Of a DNA stretch of 64,000 bases, positions 20,901-30,628 are shown piece by piece. Position numbers and translations under genes: made by a program. Each line of letters begins with the position of its first letter. Position 1 is the stretch's first letter. The notes beneath the pieces are model-generated. The model saw only the letters and a list, made by a program, of their open reading frames with translations, did not search any database and was not told the origin of the DNA. Source of the stretch: Methylobacterium jeotgali (GTDB lineage: Bacteria > Pseudomonadota > Alphaproteobacteria > Rhizobiales > Beijerinckiaceae); NCBI RefSeq assembly GCF_022179345.1, contig NZ_BPQR01000038.1, positions 1-64,000 on the forward strand, written 5' to 3'.

Positions 20901-21818
20901 TCAGACCTTCTCGACCTCGGCCCGACCGAGCAGGCCGGAGGGCATGAAGATCAGCACGATCGCCAGGATCGAGAAGGCGGCTACGTCCTTGTACTCGATG
21001 GAGAAATAGGCCGACCAGAACGTCTCGACGAGGCCGATGATCAGCCCGCCGAGCACGGCGCCCGGCAGCGAGCCGATACCCCCGAGGACGGCCGCGGTGA
21101 ACGCCTTCACGCCGGGCACGAAGCCGTCCGAGAACGAGACCACGCCGTAGTAGACGAGGTAGAGCACGCCCGCGACCGCCGCGAGCGCCGCGCCGAGCAC
21201 GAAGGTCAGCGAGATCGTGCGGTCGACGTCGATGCCGAGAAGCGCGGCCATGCGCCGGTCCTGCTCGCAGGCGCGCTGCGCCCGCCCGAACGAGGTCTTC
21301 TGCACGAGGTACCAGAAGCCCGCGAGCAGCACCGCGGTGACGAGCATGATCGCGCACTGCTTGTAGGAGAGGCTGACGGCGTAGCCGTCGCGCTCGAACA
21401 GGGTGAAGGCGCCCCCCAGCATCGGCGGCGTCGGCTTGTTGCGCGCGCCCTGCGCCACCTGCACGAAGTTCGCCAGGAAGATCGAGACGCCGATCGCCGA
21501 GATCAGCGGCGCCAGCCGGAAGGAGCCCCGCAGGGGCCGGTAGGCGACGCGCTCGATCGCGTAGCCCCAGAGCGCGGTGAGCAGCATCGTCGCGACGAGC
21601 ACGAAGAGAAGCGCCAGCGCGATCGAGGAGACGCCGAGCCAGGTCGTCACGAGCAGGAACAGGATCAGCGCGACGAAGCTCGACACCATGAAGACGTCGC
21701 CATGGGCGAAGTTCACCATGCCGATGATGCCGAAGACCATCGTGTAGCCGATGGCGATCAGTCCGTAGATCGAGCCTAGCGTCAGGCCGTTGATGAGCTG
21801 CTGTACGAAGACGTCCAT
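20901..21818 (-). CDS. livH: Branched-chain amino acid ABC transporter, permease LivH
   Basis: A 305-residue permease with eight or so helices. It opens with the family N-terminus [41 protein letters not shown], and the coupling loop is [16 protein letters not shown] longer in-frame opening exists, but ATG 21818 gives the conserved start. First gene of the leftward liv cluster, divergent from the symporter gene at 22097. Confidence 0.95.
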   Translation of the reverse strand: MDVFVQQLINGLTLGSIYGLIAIGYTMVFGIIGMVNFAHGDVFMVSSFVALILFLLVTTWLGVSSIALALLFVLVATMLLTALWGYAIERVAYRPLRGSFRLAPLISAIGVSIFLANFVQVAQGARNKPTPPMLGGAFTLFERDGYAVSLSYKQCAIMLVTAVLLAGFWYLVQKTSFGRAQRACEQDRRMAALLGIDVDRTISLTFVLGAALAAVAGVLYLVYYGVVSFSDGFVPGVKAFTAAVLGGIGSLPGAVLGGLIIGLVETFWSAYFSIEYKDVAAFSILAIVLIFMPSGLLGRAEVEKV

Positions 21819-22096
21819 CGGCCCTCGAGATGTCCGCGCGGCCCGCCGGAGGGCGGGTACGAAGGCGGTTGAAGCATAGCCGGACCGCCAGGGAAAGGCT
21901 GGCCGTCGAACGGCTTGCCGCCGCCGGGGGCCGAACGCAAGCATCTCCCGTGCCGGTGGGGGAAGCACGTTCGGATGTCACCTCTTCATCCCGGACGCGG
22001 TGCGTCTCGCCTGGACATGTGGCCTGGAACATGCACCACATCCGTCAAACAGGGATGATGCCCGTATTCGTGCCCACCGGGCCCGCGGAGGACAGG
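21819..22096. other. Intergenic region between divergent livH and symporter genes
   Basis: These 278 bases hold the two divergent start regions. No RNA gene or clear operator was recognised; GGAG at 22087-22090 serves the symporter ATG. Confidence 0.5.
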
Positions 22097-23380
22097 ATGC
22101 GATCCAATCGCCTCACGACGCTGATCTTCATCGGCATGATCCTCGGCATCGTCGTCGGCTACCTGTGCAGCATCACCTGGCCCGATCCGCAGACGGCCAA
22201 GGAGATCGCCGGCTACATCTCGCTCATCAGCGACGTGTTCCTGCGGCTCATCAAGATGATCATCGCGCCGCTGGTGTTCTCGACGCTCGTCGTCGGCATC
22301 GCGCACATGGGCGACACGGCCTCCGTCGGCCGGGTCGGCGGCAAGGCGCTGCTCTGGTTCGTGGGCGCCTCCTTCTGCTCGCTTCTGCTCGGGTTGGTGA
22401 TGGTCAACCTGCTGCGCCCCGGCGACGCGCTGAACCTGCCGCTGCCGGATGCGGGGGCGAGCACCAACCTCAAGGCCGCCTCGCTCTCCCTGAAGGAGTT
22501 CGTCACCCACCTCGTGCCCAAGAGCGCCGTCGAGGCGATGGCCAACAACGAGATCCTGCAGATCGTGGTGTTCTCGGTGTTCTTCGGGGTCGGGCTCGCT
22601 GCGCTCGGCGAGAAGGGCCGCTTCCTCGCGCAGGGCATCGAGGGGCTGGCCGAGGTGATGCTTAAGGTCACCGGCTACGTGATGAACTTCGCCCCCGTCG
22701 CCGTGTTCGCGGCGATCGCGGCGACCATCACCACCCAGGGACTCGGGGTGCTCGTCACCTACGGCAAGTTCATGGTCGAGTTCTACTTCAGCCTCGGCAT
22801 GCTCTGGTGCCTGCTCGCCTTCGCGGGCTTCGTCCTGCTCGGCGGCCCCGGCATCCGCCGGCTCCTGAACCTGATCAAGGAGCCCTTCGTGCTGGCCTTC
22901 TCGACGGCCTCGAGCGAGGCGGCCTACCCGAAGACGCTCTCGAACCTCGAGCGCTTCGGCGTGCCCAACCGCATCACCTCCTTCGTGTTGCCGATGGGCT
23001 ACTCGTTCAACCTCGACGGATCGATGATGTACTGCACCTTCGCGGTGATGTTCATCGCGCAGGCCTACAACGTCCCCTTGAGCCTCGGGCAGCAGATGAC
23101 CATGCTGCTCCTACTGATGGTCACCTCGAAGGGCATGGCCGGCGTGCCGCGTGCCTCGCTCGTGGTGATCTCGGCGACGCTCTCGACCTTCCACATCCCG
23201 GAGGCCGGCCTGTTGCTCATCATCGGCATCGACCAGTTCCTCGACATGGGCCGCTCGGCCACGAACGTGCTCGGCAACAGCGTCGCCACGGTCGCGGTGG
23301 CGAAGTGGGAGGGCCAGCTCGCGGCGGCCGACCAGCGCCTCGACCGGGACACCGACCCCGTGCCGGAACCGGCGGAGTAG
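22097..23380 (+). CDS. Dicarboxylate/amino acid:cation symporter (DAACS family)
   Basis: A 427-residue secondary transporter of the GltP/DctA family with about eight helices and two re-entrant loops. The serine-rich hairpin motif is AFSTASSEAAYPKTL and the NxDG motif is MGYSFNLDGSMMY; the second re-entrant loop shows TSKGMAGVPRASLVVI. Members take up dicarboxylates or acidic amino acids with H+ or Na+. Because the next genes are an aspartate/glutamate-type binding protein and aspartase, aspartate or fumarate is the likeliest substrate (inference). ATG 22097 is preceded by GGAGGACAGG. Confidence 0.9.
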   Translation: MRSNRLTTLIFIGMILGIVVGYLCSITWPDPQTAKEIAGYISLISDVFLRLIKMIIAPLVFSTLVVGIAHMGDTASVGRVGGKALLWFVGASFCSLLLGLVMVNLLRPGDALNLPLPDAGASTNLKAASLSLKEFVTHLVPKSAVEAMANNEILQIVVFSVFFGVGLAALGEKGRFLAQGIEGLAEVMLKVTGYVMNFAPVAVFAAIAATITTQGLGVLVTYGKFMVEFYFSLGMLWCLLAFAGFVLLGGPGIRRLLNLIKEPFVLAFSTASSEAAYPKTLSNLERFGVPNRITSFVLPMGYSFNLDGSMMYCTFAVMFIAQAYNVPLSLGQQMTMLLLLMVTSKGMAGVPRASLVVISATLSTFHIPEAGLLLIIGIDQFLDMGRSATNVLGNSVATVAVAKWEGQLAAADQRLDRDTDPVPEPAE

Positions 23381-23386
23381 GCGCCC

Positions 23387-24328
23387 ATGCTCCGCTCCGG
23401 CTTCCTCGCCGCGCTCCTGCTGCTCGCCGCCGGCGCGCCTGACGCGGGCGCGATCGAGGTGCTGACGGGTACGCTCGGCAAGGTCGCCCGGACCCACACC
23501 GTCGTCATCGGCTACCGCACGAGCTCGCTGCCCTTCTCCTTCGTCGAGGGCGCCGCCGGTGCGGCCCCGCCCGCCTCGCCGGACGCCGCGCCCGCGGGCG
23601 CGAAGCGGCCGATCGGCTACGCCATCGACCTGTGCCAGGAGATCGTCGAGGACATCGAACGCGAGATCGGCCAGGACAACCTGAAGGTCGTCTACGAGCC
23701 CGTGACCTCCGCCTCCCGGATCGAGGCTGTCACCTCCGGCCGAATCGACCTCGAATGCGGCTCGACCACGGCCAACGCCGAGCGCCGCCAGAGCGTCTCG
23801 TTCTCGCCGGTGACCTTCATCAGCGCCACGAAGCTCCTCGTGCGCAAGGGGTCGCCGGTCGCCTCCTACCGCGATCTCGGCGGCCGCCGCGTCGCGGTGA
23901 CGGCCGGCACCACCAACGAGAGCGTGGTGCGAACCCAGCTCGCCCGGCTCGGCATCCAGGCGGAGATCGTCACCGGCCGCGACCACGCCGAGTCCTTCGC
24001 GATGGTCCGCGACGGGCGCGCCGACGCCCTCGCCCTCGACGACGTGCTTCTCTACGGGCTGATCGCCGGCGGCGGGCCGGATGCGAAGGACTACACGGTC
24101 CTCGCCGACAAGCTCTCCTTCGAGCCCTACGCGATCATGTTCCGCAAGAACGATCTCGAGCTCGCAGCGGTCGTCTCGGGCACCTTCTCCCGGCTCGCGG
24201 AGTCCCGCGAGTTGCGCTGGACCTACGAGAAGTGGTTCCTCAAGCGTCTGCCGAACGGCGAACGCCTGAACGTGCCGATGTCCGACGAGCTGCGCACCAG
24301 CTTCCAGGTGATCGGCCTTCAGGACTGA
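23387..24328 (+). CDS. Orphan amino-acid periplasmic binding protein (GltI-like)
   Basis: A 313-residue type 2 binding protein with signal peptide GFLAALLLLAAGAPDAGA. It shares the GltI pattern: VIGYRTSSLPFSFVEG, RPIGYAIDLCQEIVEDIE, RIDLECGSTTANAERR, VTAGTTNESVV and a C-terminal YEKWFLKRLPNGERL. An Ala/Pro-rich insert (about residues 50-65) is absent from the operon-linked GltI at 13329. It starts 6 bp after the symporter stop and has no ABC permease genes next to it, so it may feed another importer (GltJKL) or act as a sensor. Confidence 0.88.
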   Translation: MLRSGFLAALLLLAAGAPDAGAIEVLTGTLGKVARTHTVVIGYRTSSLPFSFVEGAAGAAPPASPDAAPAGAKRPIGYAIDLCQEIVEDIEREIGQDNLKVVYEPVTSASRIEAVTSGRIDLECGSTTANAERRQSVSFSPVTFISATKLLVRKGSPVASYRDLGGRRVAVTAGTTNESVVRTQLARLGIQAEIVTGRDHAESFAMVRDGRADALALDDVLLYGLIAGGGPDAKDYTVLADKLSFEPYAIMFRKNDLELAAVVSGTFSRLAESRELRWTYEKWFLKRLPNGERLNVPMSDELRTSFQVIGLQD

Positions 24329-24354
24329 GCCCGCGCCCGCGAGGAGGTTTCGCG

Positions 24355-25866
24355 ATGGAACCCGAGTCGACGCCCGCTCCCGTTGCCGAGCCTCCGGACG
24401 GCAACCTCGCCGTGGCGACGGTGCGCACCGTCGAGATGCAGGGCGAGCGGGTCCGCTCCGAGCACGACCTTCTCGGCTACGGGGACGTCCCGGCGGACGC
24501 GCTCTGGGGCATCCACACCAAGCGCGCGGTGGCGAACTTTCCGATCACCGGCGTGCCGGTCGGGCACTTTCCCGAGTTCGTCCGGGCGCTGGCGCTGGTG
24601 AAGCAGGCAGCCGCCCGCGCCAACCGCCGCCTCGGCTACCTCGATTTGAAGAAGGCCGACGCCATCGACCGAGCCTGCGCGCTGGTCGCCACCGACAAGA
24701 GCTACACCGAGGCCTTCGTCGTCGACGCGATCCAGGGCGGGGCCGGCACCTCGACCAACATGAACGCCAACGAGGTCATCGCCAACGTCGCCCTCGGGCT
24801 GATGGGCAAGACGCCGGGCGCCTACGAGACGCTCCACCCCAACGACGACGTCAACATGGCGCAGTCGACCAACGACGCCTACCCGACGGCGCTCCGGCTC
24901 GCGGTGATCTTCGCGACTCAGCCCCTGATCCGCGCTCTCGACGACCTCGCCTACGCCTTCAAGGGCAAGGCGGTGGAGTTCGCCGACGTGCTCAAGATGG
25001 GCCGCACCCAGCTCCAGGACGCGGTGCCGATGACGCTCGGCCAGGAGTTCGACGGCTTCCACGCCACGATCAAGGAGGACGTGGCGCGATTGGGTGAGAT
25101 CGTCGCCCTGTTCCGCGAGGTCAATCTCGGGGCGACCGCCATCGGCACCGGCATCAACGCCGATCCGCGCTACGCGGCGCTCGCCGTCGAGGAGCTGTCG
25201 CGGCTCGCGGGCCAGCCCATGGTGCTCGCCGGAAACCTCATCGAGGCGACCTCGGACCTCGGGGCCTTCGTGCTGTTCTCCGGCGTCCTCAAGCGCGTCG
25301 CGGTGAAGCTCTCGAAGATCTGCAACGACCTGCGTCTGCTCTCCTCCGGCCCCCGCACGGGGATCGGCGAGATCCGGCTGCCCGCCGTTCAGGCCGGCTC
25401 CTCGATCATGCCGGGCAAGGTCAACCCGGTGATCCCGGAGGTCGTGAACCAGGTCGCCTACATGGTGATCGGGCAGGACCTCACGGTGACGCTCTGCGCC
25501 GAGGGCGGCCAGCTCCAGCTCAATGCCTTCGAGCCGACCATCGGCTACTGCACCCTCTCCTCCCTCCGGATGCTGACGGCGGCCGTCGACACGCTGACCA
25601 AGCGCTGCGTTGAGGGAATCGAGGCCGACCGCGAGCGCTGCCGCAGCCTGGTCCAAGGCTCGATCGGCCTCGTCACGGCGCTGGCGCCGACGCTCGGCTA
25701 CGAGGCGAGCTCGCGGGTGGCGCAGAGGGCGCTGCGCGAGAATCGCCCCGTCGCCGAGCTGGTGCTGGAGGAGGGCCTGCTGACCCGCGAGCAGCTCGAC
25801 CAGCTCCTCGAGCTCGAGGCGATGACCCACCCGACCCGGCGCCAGCGCACGGCCGGCACGACCTGA
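24355..25866 (+). CDS. aspA: Aspartate ammonia-lyase
   Basis: AspA converts aspartate to fumarate and ammonia. The 503-residue protein has the fumarase/aspartase superfamily signature [15 protein letters not shown] with the catalytic serine loop, plus [13 protein letters not shown], the [15 protein letters not shown] substrate loop and [18 protein letters not shown]. About 35 non-conserved residues precede [20 protein letters not shown], where the family core begins. ATG 24355 has GAGGAGG seven bases upstream. It closes an operon with the symporter and the binding protein, which fits aspartate use as a nitrogen and carbon source. Confidence 0.95.
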   Translation: MEPESTPAPVAEPPDGNLAVATVRTVEMQGERVRSEHDLLGYGDVPADALWGIHTKRAVANFPITGVPVGHFPEFVRALALVKQAAARANRRLGYLDLKKADAIDRACALVATDKSYTEAFVVDAIQGGAGTSTNMNANEVIANVALGLMGKTPGAYETLHPNDDVNMAQSTNDAYPTALRLAVIFATQPLIRALDDLAYAFKGKAVEFADVLKMGRTQLQDAVPMTLGQEFDGFHATIKEDVARLGEIVALFREVNLGATAIGTGINADPRYAALAVEELSRLAGQPMVLAGNLIEATSDLGAFVLFSGVLKRVAVKLSKICNDLRLLSSGPRTGIGEIRLPAVQAGSSIMPGKVNPVIPEVVNQVAYMVIGQDLTVTLCAEGGQLQLNAFEPTIGYCTLSSLRMLTAAVDTLTKRCVEGIEADRERCRSLVQGSIGLVTALAPTLGYEASSRVAQRALRENRPVAELVLEEGLLTREQLDQLLELEAMTHPTRRQRTAGTT

Positions 25867-26000
25867 CCGGGACGGCTCGTGCCGCTATCGCCTCCGCCGT
25901 TCACGTCGCCGTGATGCTTCCGCGGGGTCGAGCCGGTGCCTCGCGATTCCAAGCGTGGCGGCCCTGGTCGCCGGGGGCCGAGCGCGGCAGATATGCGCTC

Positions 26001-26675
26001 ATGCATGACGTTCCCCGCGTCGAGATCACGCCCGAGATCCTGCTCAAGGCCTACGCGGCCGGCATCTTCCCGATGGCGGAGGACGCCGACGACCCGGCCC
26101 TCTACTGGGTCGAGCCGCGGGCGCGGGGTGTGCTGCCGCTGGACGGCTTCCGGGTCTCGCGCCGCCTCGCCCGGACCGTGCGCTCCGATCAGTTCGAGGT
26201 CCGCAGCGACACGGATTTCGACGCGGTCATCGCAGGCTGCGCGGCGCCCCGGCGCGACGGCGCCCGCACCTGGATCAACGCCCGCATCCGCGAGCTCTAC
26301 GGCGCCCTGTTCGACCAGGGCCACGCCCATACGATCGAGGTCTACGCCGGCACGCCGCGCCGGCTGGTCGGCGGCCTCTACGGCGTCTCCCTCGGCGCCG
26401 CCTTCTTCGGGGAGAGCATGTTCCACGAGGCGCGCGACGCCTCGAAGGTCGCGCTGGTGCATCTGATGGCGCGGCTCAGGGAGGGCGGCTACCGGCTCGC
26501 CGACACGCAGTTCGTCACCGACCATCTCGCCCAGTTCGGGGCCGTGGCGGTGTCCCGGCAGATCTACCGGCGCCGCCTCGCCGAGGCGCTGTCCGAGACG
26601 GGCGACTGGGGAGCGCTGCCCCGCACGGGCGTAGCCGGCGCCGCCGTCCTCGATCGGCTCGCCGTCGCCGAGTGA
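26001..26675 (+). CDS. aat: Leucyl/phenylalanyl-tRNA-protein transferase
   Basis: Aat adds Leu or Phe from tRNA to N-terminal Arg/Lys, marking proteins for ClpS-ClpAP. The 224-residue protein shows [19 protein letters not shown], the [20 protein letters not shown] segment, [11 protein letters not shown], and [18 protein letters not shown] with [14 protein letters not shown]. The longer frame upstream (30 residues) is not conserved-looking, so ATG 26001 is chosen. Convergent with the DUF2155 gene, 12-bp gap. Confidence 0.95.
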   Translation: MHDVPRVEITPEILLKAYAAGIFPMAEDADDPALYWVEPRARGVLPLDGFRVSRRLARTVRSDQFEVRSDTDFDAVIAGCAAPRRDGARTWINARIRELYGALFDQGHAHTIEVYAGTPRRLVGGLYGVSLGAAFFGESMFHEARDASKVALVHLMARLREGGYRLADTQFVTDHLAQFGAVAVSRQIYRRRLAEALSETGDWGALPRTGVAGAAVLDRLAVAE

Positions 26676-26687
26676 CGGTGCCGCCGC

Positions 26688-27335
26688 TCAGCGGAACAGG
26701 GCGTCGAGGAAGTTCTGCGGCTGCGGCGGGGGGGCCGGCGCCGGGCCCTCGTTCGAGGGGAAGAACTTTCGCGAGGGCTTCTGGCGCGGCTGCACGGGCA
26801 CGCCGCGGGGGCCCTCGACGTCGACTTGGCCGGCGGAGTTGACCTGCTGGGCGGTCTTGGCCGCCTCGCGGCGCTGCTTCTTCTCCGGCTTGGCGGCGAG
26901 CGCGGGCATGTCCTCCTGCTCCTTCGCCTCGACCACGACCTCGCTGCCGCCTTTGCAGTCGACGAGCCAGACGTCGTAGATCGGGTGCTCGATGGCGTGG
27001 AGCCCCGGGCTCGCGGCGAACATCCAGCCCGTGAAGATGCGCCGGTACTTGTTGTCGAGGGTGACCTCGTCGACCTCGAGGAAGGCCGTGGTCTTGGCGC
27101 TCTCAGTCGGGGGCCGCGTGTAGCAGACCCGCGGGGTGAGCTGCAGGGCGCCGAACTGCACCGTCTCGTCCACCGCCACCTCGAAGGAGACGATGCGGCC
27201 GGTGATCTTGTCGAGGCCGGAGAACACCGCGGTCGGGTTCTTGATCTTGTCGGCGGCGGCCGGGCCCGCGAGCGCGCTCAGAAGCGCGGCGAGGCCGAGG
27301 GCGGCGGAGCGGCTGCCGGCGGTGAATCGGCTCAA
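26688..27335 (-). CDS. DUF2155 domain-containing exported protein
   Basis: A 215-residue protein with signal peptide SAALGLAALLSALAGPAAADK. The DUF2155 core (about residues 30-135) includes NPTAVFSGLDKITGRIVSFEVAVDETVQFGALQ, RVCYTRPPTE with its cysteine, and RIFTGWMFAASPGLHAIEHPIYDVWLVDC. The tail is basic then Pro-rich and ends NFLDALFR. The start is TTG 27335 with AAGGGG upstream; no ATG or GTG lies at the signal peptide. Family function is unknown. In alphaproteobacteria DUF2155 and NDUFA12 genes are often adjacent, as here. Confidence 0.88.
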   Translation of the reverse strand: MSRFTAGSRSAALGLAALLSALAGPAAADKIKNPTAVFSGLDKITGRIVSFEVAVDETVQFGALQLTPRVCYTRPPTESAKTTAFLEVDEVTLDNKYRRIFTGWMFAASPGLHAIEHPIYDVWLVDCKGGSEVVVEAKEQEDMPALAAKPEKKQRREAAKTAQQVNSAGQVDVEGPRGVPVQPRQKPSRKFFPSNEGPAPAPPPQPQNFLDALFR

Positions 27336-27475
27336 CGGTCGGACCCCTTGCCAGCGCCGCGGCACGGCCGGCGCGGCGAGCCTTGAAGCCCGCAACGGTG
27401 GTGGAAAAAGGGCGGTCGGGATTTTCGGTCCGTCGCGCCCCTGCACCGAGCCCGCAGCCGTCGCCCGGACCCGGG

Positions 27476-27892
27476 TCAGTCGCCCGGCGTCCAGGCCACG
27501 TAGTCGCCGGTCGCGGCGGGGCGCGCGCCCCAGGAAAGCTGCGAGCCCTTCGGCCGGTAGGCGTCGGCGGTGCCGGTCATGTTCTCGACATGGGGCTTCT
27601 GCCACTCGCGGGGGGTGTAGCTCTCCTCGCTCGGCGGCACGTCGACGGCGTGGCAGAGCCAGCCGCGCCAGCCGGGGGGCACCCGCGAGGCGTCGGCGTA
27701 GCCGTTGTAGACGACCCAGCGCCGCTCCGGCCCGACCGAGCGGTCGATCAGCGGCCCGTTCGCCCGGTAGTAGGTGTTGCCGAACTCGTCCGTGCCGACG
27801 AGGCGGCCGCTGCGCGCGGTGTAGAGGGCGAGCGACATCGTCTGCCCGTTCCACCAGGTGAAGATCCGCAGCAGCGTGTCCTTGAGAGCCAT
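27476..27892 (-). CDS. NADH:ubiquinone oxidoreductase accessory subunit NDUFA12
   Basis: A 138-residue protein of the B17.2/NDUFA12 family, an accessory subunit of complex I shared by alphaproteobacteria and mitochondria. Motifs are LLRIFTWWNGQTMS, GTDEFGNTYYRA, RRWVVYNGYADASRVPPGWRGWLCH and YTPREWQKPHVENMTGT. ATG 27892 gives the usual MALKDTLLRIF start; the open frame upstream is Pro/Arg-rich and not conserved-looking. Confidence 0.94.
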   Translation of the reverse strand: MALKDTLLRIFTWWNGQTMSLALYTARSGRLVGTDEFGNTYYRANGPLIDRSVGPERRWVVYNGYADASRVPPGWRGWLCHAVDVPPSEESYTPREWQKPHVENMTGTADAYRPKGSQLSWGARPAATGDYVAWTPGD

Positions 27893-27995
27893 CGCGTCCT
27901 CGACAGGCGGCGCCGGCCGCGCCCGCGCGGGCGTTATGAAGAGGGGCGGCGTCCAAGTCCAGCGGTACCGGAGCCCGGTGACGCCCGGCACGGCC

Positions 27996-30176
27996 TCACA
28001 GATCGACGGCCATCGACAGCAGGTAGGTCCGCGGCGCGCCCTGGAAGAACGTCCCGAAGGAGGCCACGCCCGTCCAGTAGTTCGCGCCGGTCACGTTGAC
28101 GACGTTGGCGCGGATCGTCGTCCGGCGCCCCTCGATCGTGGTGGTGTAGCGGGCGCCGAGGTCGAGGCGCGTCCAGTCGGGGAGCGGCTGCGTGTTCGCG
28201 GCATCGACGAACTGGCGGCCCGTGTAGACGACCGCTCCGTTGAGGGCGAAGCCCGGCACCCAGGGCAGGTCCCACTCGGCGCCGAGATTGAGCTGCACGC
28301 CGGGCACGCCGATCGGCACGTGGCCGACATTGGCGGCCACCTCCGTCCTCGTGAGCACGCCGTCGAGCAGGGTGGCGCCGCCGAGGACGCGCAGCCCCGG
28401 CGTGATCTCGCCATAGGCGCTGAATTCGAGCCCGGAGACCCGCTGCTCGCCGGTCTGGGCGAAGCGCCGCGTCGGGCTGAGCTCGCCGATCGGCCGGGTG
28501 ATCTCGAAGGCGCTGAACGTGGTGGCGAGCGTGCCCCAGTCCACCCTGACGCCGGCCTCGACCTGATGGGCGACGTAGGGGGCGAGGATCTCGCCGGCAT
28601 TGGTCGCCGTCACCGGCGCGATGTCGCCGCGGCTCAGACCTTCGATGTAGTTGCCGTAGAGCGAGACGTTCTCCCACGGCCGCACCACGATGCCGACGAG
28701 CGGGCTCGTGGCGCTCTTGTCGTAGGACGAGGCCAGGGTGCCGACGTTCGAGACGTAGTTGTGGGCCTCGATGCCCTGCCGGCGCACGCCCAGCGTCAGG
28801 AGGATGCGCTCGTCGAACACCGACAGGGTGTCGGCGACCGAGACCCCCGTCAGCGTGCTGTCGGAGAGGCGCGGCCGGGAGTCGATCACCGTCGGCGCGA
28901 TGAAGGGGGCCAGAACCGGCGCGTAGATGTTCGAGAGGTAGCTGCCGTTCGCCGCGGGCAGACGGCGGGCCGTGTCCTCGTCGTAGCGGGAGGCCTGGAC
29001 GACAAAGGCATGGCGGACGAATCCGGTGTCGAACCGAGCCCGGACGCCGCCGTCGACGGTGAGGCGGTCGACGCCGAGGCTGTAGAACTGCGGTGCCGTG
29101 GTGGTGTCGCCGCGCAGGTTCGTGATGGTCGGAGCGGAGGCGAAGTAGCGCTCGACGCCGGTCCGCGAGCCGCCGACGTCGCCGAACAGCGTGACCTGAT
29201 CGGCGAGGTCGTATTCCAGGCGCAGCAGGCCGCCGCGGTCGTCGATGTCCGAGTATTCCCAGGGCTGCGTCAGGTTCCGGCTGCCGTCGGGCGCCCTTGG
29301 CACGGGAACTCCGGCCCGCAGCAGGAACGGGCGCAGCGGCGCGTCGAAGCGGTCCTTCTGCGCCAGCAGGTAGAGCCAGGCCCGGAACCGCTCGCCCCGG
29401 TAGTCGAGGGCCAGCGCCCCGACGCCCGTCGTCTCGGACTGGCGGTCGATGGGCGTGTCGCCGCCGCGCAGGCTGCCGACGATCCGCGCGCCCCATTCCC
29501 GGTTCGCGCCGTAGCGCCGCGCGATGTCGAAGCCGCCGCCGCCCCGCGCGGCCGAGCCGTAGTCGAGGGTGAAGCGGGTCAGGTCCTCGCCGGCCCGCTT
29601 CGGGACCACGTTGATGACGCCGCCGACGCCGCCGTTGGGCGCGACGCCCGAGAGCGCGGCGGAGGGGCCCTTCAGAACCTCGATGCGCTCGGCGTAATCG
29701 GTGAAGACGCGGAAGCTCGGGGCGACGCCGTAGACGCCGTCGAAGGCGAACTCGCCGCTGGTGCCCTCGTTGATGGGAAAGCCGCGGATGTAGAACGAGT
29801 CGAACGGCGCGCCCGTCGTCTGCGTGGCGCGCACGGAGGGGTCGAGGGCGAGCGCCTCGGACGCCGTCGACGCTTGCCGGTCGCGGATGAAGCGGTCGGT
29901 GTAGCTGCTGACGCTGAAGGGAGACTTCTTCGTCTCCGCGTTGCCGAGCAGGCCGAGGCGGCCGCCCTGCGCCACCTGCCCGCCGGCATAGGCCGGAACC
30001 ACGCCGCGCGCCGTGCCGGTTCCCTCCACCGAGAGCGTGTCGAGCTGGACGCTCGCGTCCTCCGCCGCGGGCGTCCGCCCGGCCTGTGCCCGCGCAGGAT
30101 GCGACATCGCCGATAGGCCTGTCGCGATGACCGCGATCGAAGCAAGTCTTGGAAGATGGTGCAGCTTATCGGACAT
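27996..30176 (-). CDS. TonB-dependent siderophore receptor
   Basis: A 726-residue outer-membrane receptor. Signal peptide RLASIAVIATGLSAMSHPARAQA; TonB-box-like VQLDTLSVEG; plug domain about residues 60-175 with SPFSVSSYTDRFIRDRQA, GAPFDSFYIRGFPIN and RIEVLKGPSAALSGVAPNGGVGGVINVV; then the 22-strand barrel ending LLSMAVDL. This pattern matches FhuA/FoxA-like siderophore receptors. The ligand is unknown and no siderophore genes are nearby. ATG 30176 opens the signal peptide. The AT-rich palindrome 31-53 bp upstream suggests iron control. Confidence 0.92.
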   Translation of the reverse strand: MSDKLHHLPRLASIAVIATGLSAMSHPARAQAGRTPAAEDASVQLDTLSVEGTGTARGVVPAYAGGQVAQGGRLGLLGNAETKKSPFSVSSYTDRFIRDRQASTASEALALDPSVRATQTTGAPFDSFYIRGFPINEGTSGEFAFDGVYGVAPSFRVFTDYAERIEVLKGPSAALSGVAPNGGVGGVINVVPKRAGEDLTRFTLDYGSAARGGGGFDIARRYGANREWGARIVGSLRGGDTPIDRQSETTGVGALALDYRGERFRAWLYLLAQKDRFDAPLRPFLLRAGVPVPRAPDGSRNLTQPWEYSDIDDRGGLLRLEYDLADQVTLFGDVGGSRTGVERYFASAPTITNLRGDTTTAPQFYSLGVDRLTVDGGVRARFDTGFVRHAFVVQASRYDEDTARRLPAANGSYLSNIYAPVLAPFIAPTVIDSRPRLSDSTLTGVSVADTLSVFDERILLTLGVRRQGIEAHNYVSNVGTLASSYDKSATSPLVGIVVRPWENVSLYGNYIEGLSRGDIAPVTATNAGEILAPYVAHQVEAGVRVDWGTLATTFSAFEITRPIGELSPTRRFAQTGEQRVSGLEFSAYGEITPGLRVLGGATLLDGVLTRTEVAANVGHVPIGVPGVQLNLGAEWDLPWVPGFALNGAVVYTGRQFVDAANTQPLPDWTRLDLGARYTTTIEGRRTTIRANVVNVTGANYWTGVASFGTFFQGAPRTYLLSMAVDL

Positions 30177-30206
30177 GGATCGGCCAAGATATGCCGAGCG
30201 AGAAAC

Positions 30207-30229
30207 TAGATTATAAGTATTATAATCTA
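30207..30229. promoter_or_regulatory. AT-rich palindrome upstream of TonB receptor
   Basis: Two perfect 10-base arms (TAGATTATAA at 30207-30216 and TTATAATCTA at 30220-30229) flank GTA. The position, 31-53 bp upstream of the receptor ATG, overlaps where the promoter should be. A half-site TGATTCTCA (30274-30282) lies further upstream. Both look like metal-regulator operators (Fur/Irr class), but the exact regulator cannot be named. Confidence 0.6.
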
Positions 30230-30494
30230 TAAGTCGCCCTTCGTTGCTCGATCGCGATTTGCATGATCGATGGTGATTCTCAAGACTGCGATCGGGATAT
30301 CGGGCCAAGCGAGCCTGGGTCATCATCCGGCACCGTGCGCTCACCGGAGCCGGAAGCGGGTTCGCATCGTTTCGAGACCCGGATCGGCCGCGCGGACGGA
30401 TGAGGATCGCTCGGCAGGGGCGGAGCATCGCAAGCGGCCGTGTCGGCTCCCCTCTGTGATCCGCGGGTCACAGCCGGACGCCCGGATCGGCGTT

Positions 30495-30527
30495 GACGAA
30501 AAATAATCCGATCCGGATTCGGATCGG
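30495..30527 (-). terminator. Rho-independent terminator on the minus strand
   Basis: Read leftward, CCGATCCG-AATC-CGGATCGG (30527-30508, perfect 8-bp stem) is followed at once by ATTATTTTTC. No minus-strand gene lies just upstream of it, only the antisense side of the nrdJ leader. Confidence 0.6.
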
Positions 30528-30580
30528 CCCCAAGCGCACTTACCGGTGTCTGAGACTTGTCCACAGGATTGAGTCCTCTG

Positions 30581-30596
30581 ACACAACATCTAGGCG
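30581..30596 (+). promoter_or_regulatory. Candidate NrdR box 1
   Basis: ACACAACATCTAGGCG matches the general NrdR consensus acaCwAtATaTwGtgt at 11 of 16 positions, as I recall it, and fits most of the core. It lies 250 bp upstream of nrdJ. Confidence 0.45.
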
Positions 30597-30612
30597 GAAA
30601 CTCCGGCGCCGC

Positions 30613-30628
30613 CTACCAGTTGTTGACG
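30613..30628 (+). promoter_or_regulatory. Candidate NrdR box 2 (weak)
   Basis: CTACCAGTTGTTGACG starts 32 bp after box 1, the three-turn spacing usual for paired NrdR sites. It overlaps the -35 hexamer TTGACG. On its own it is a weak match. Confidence 0.3.
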
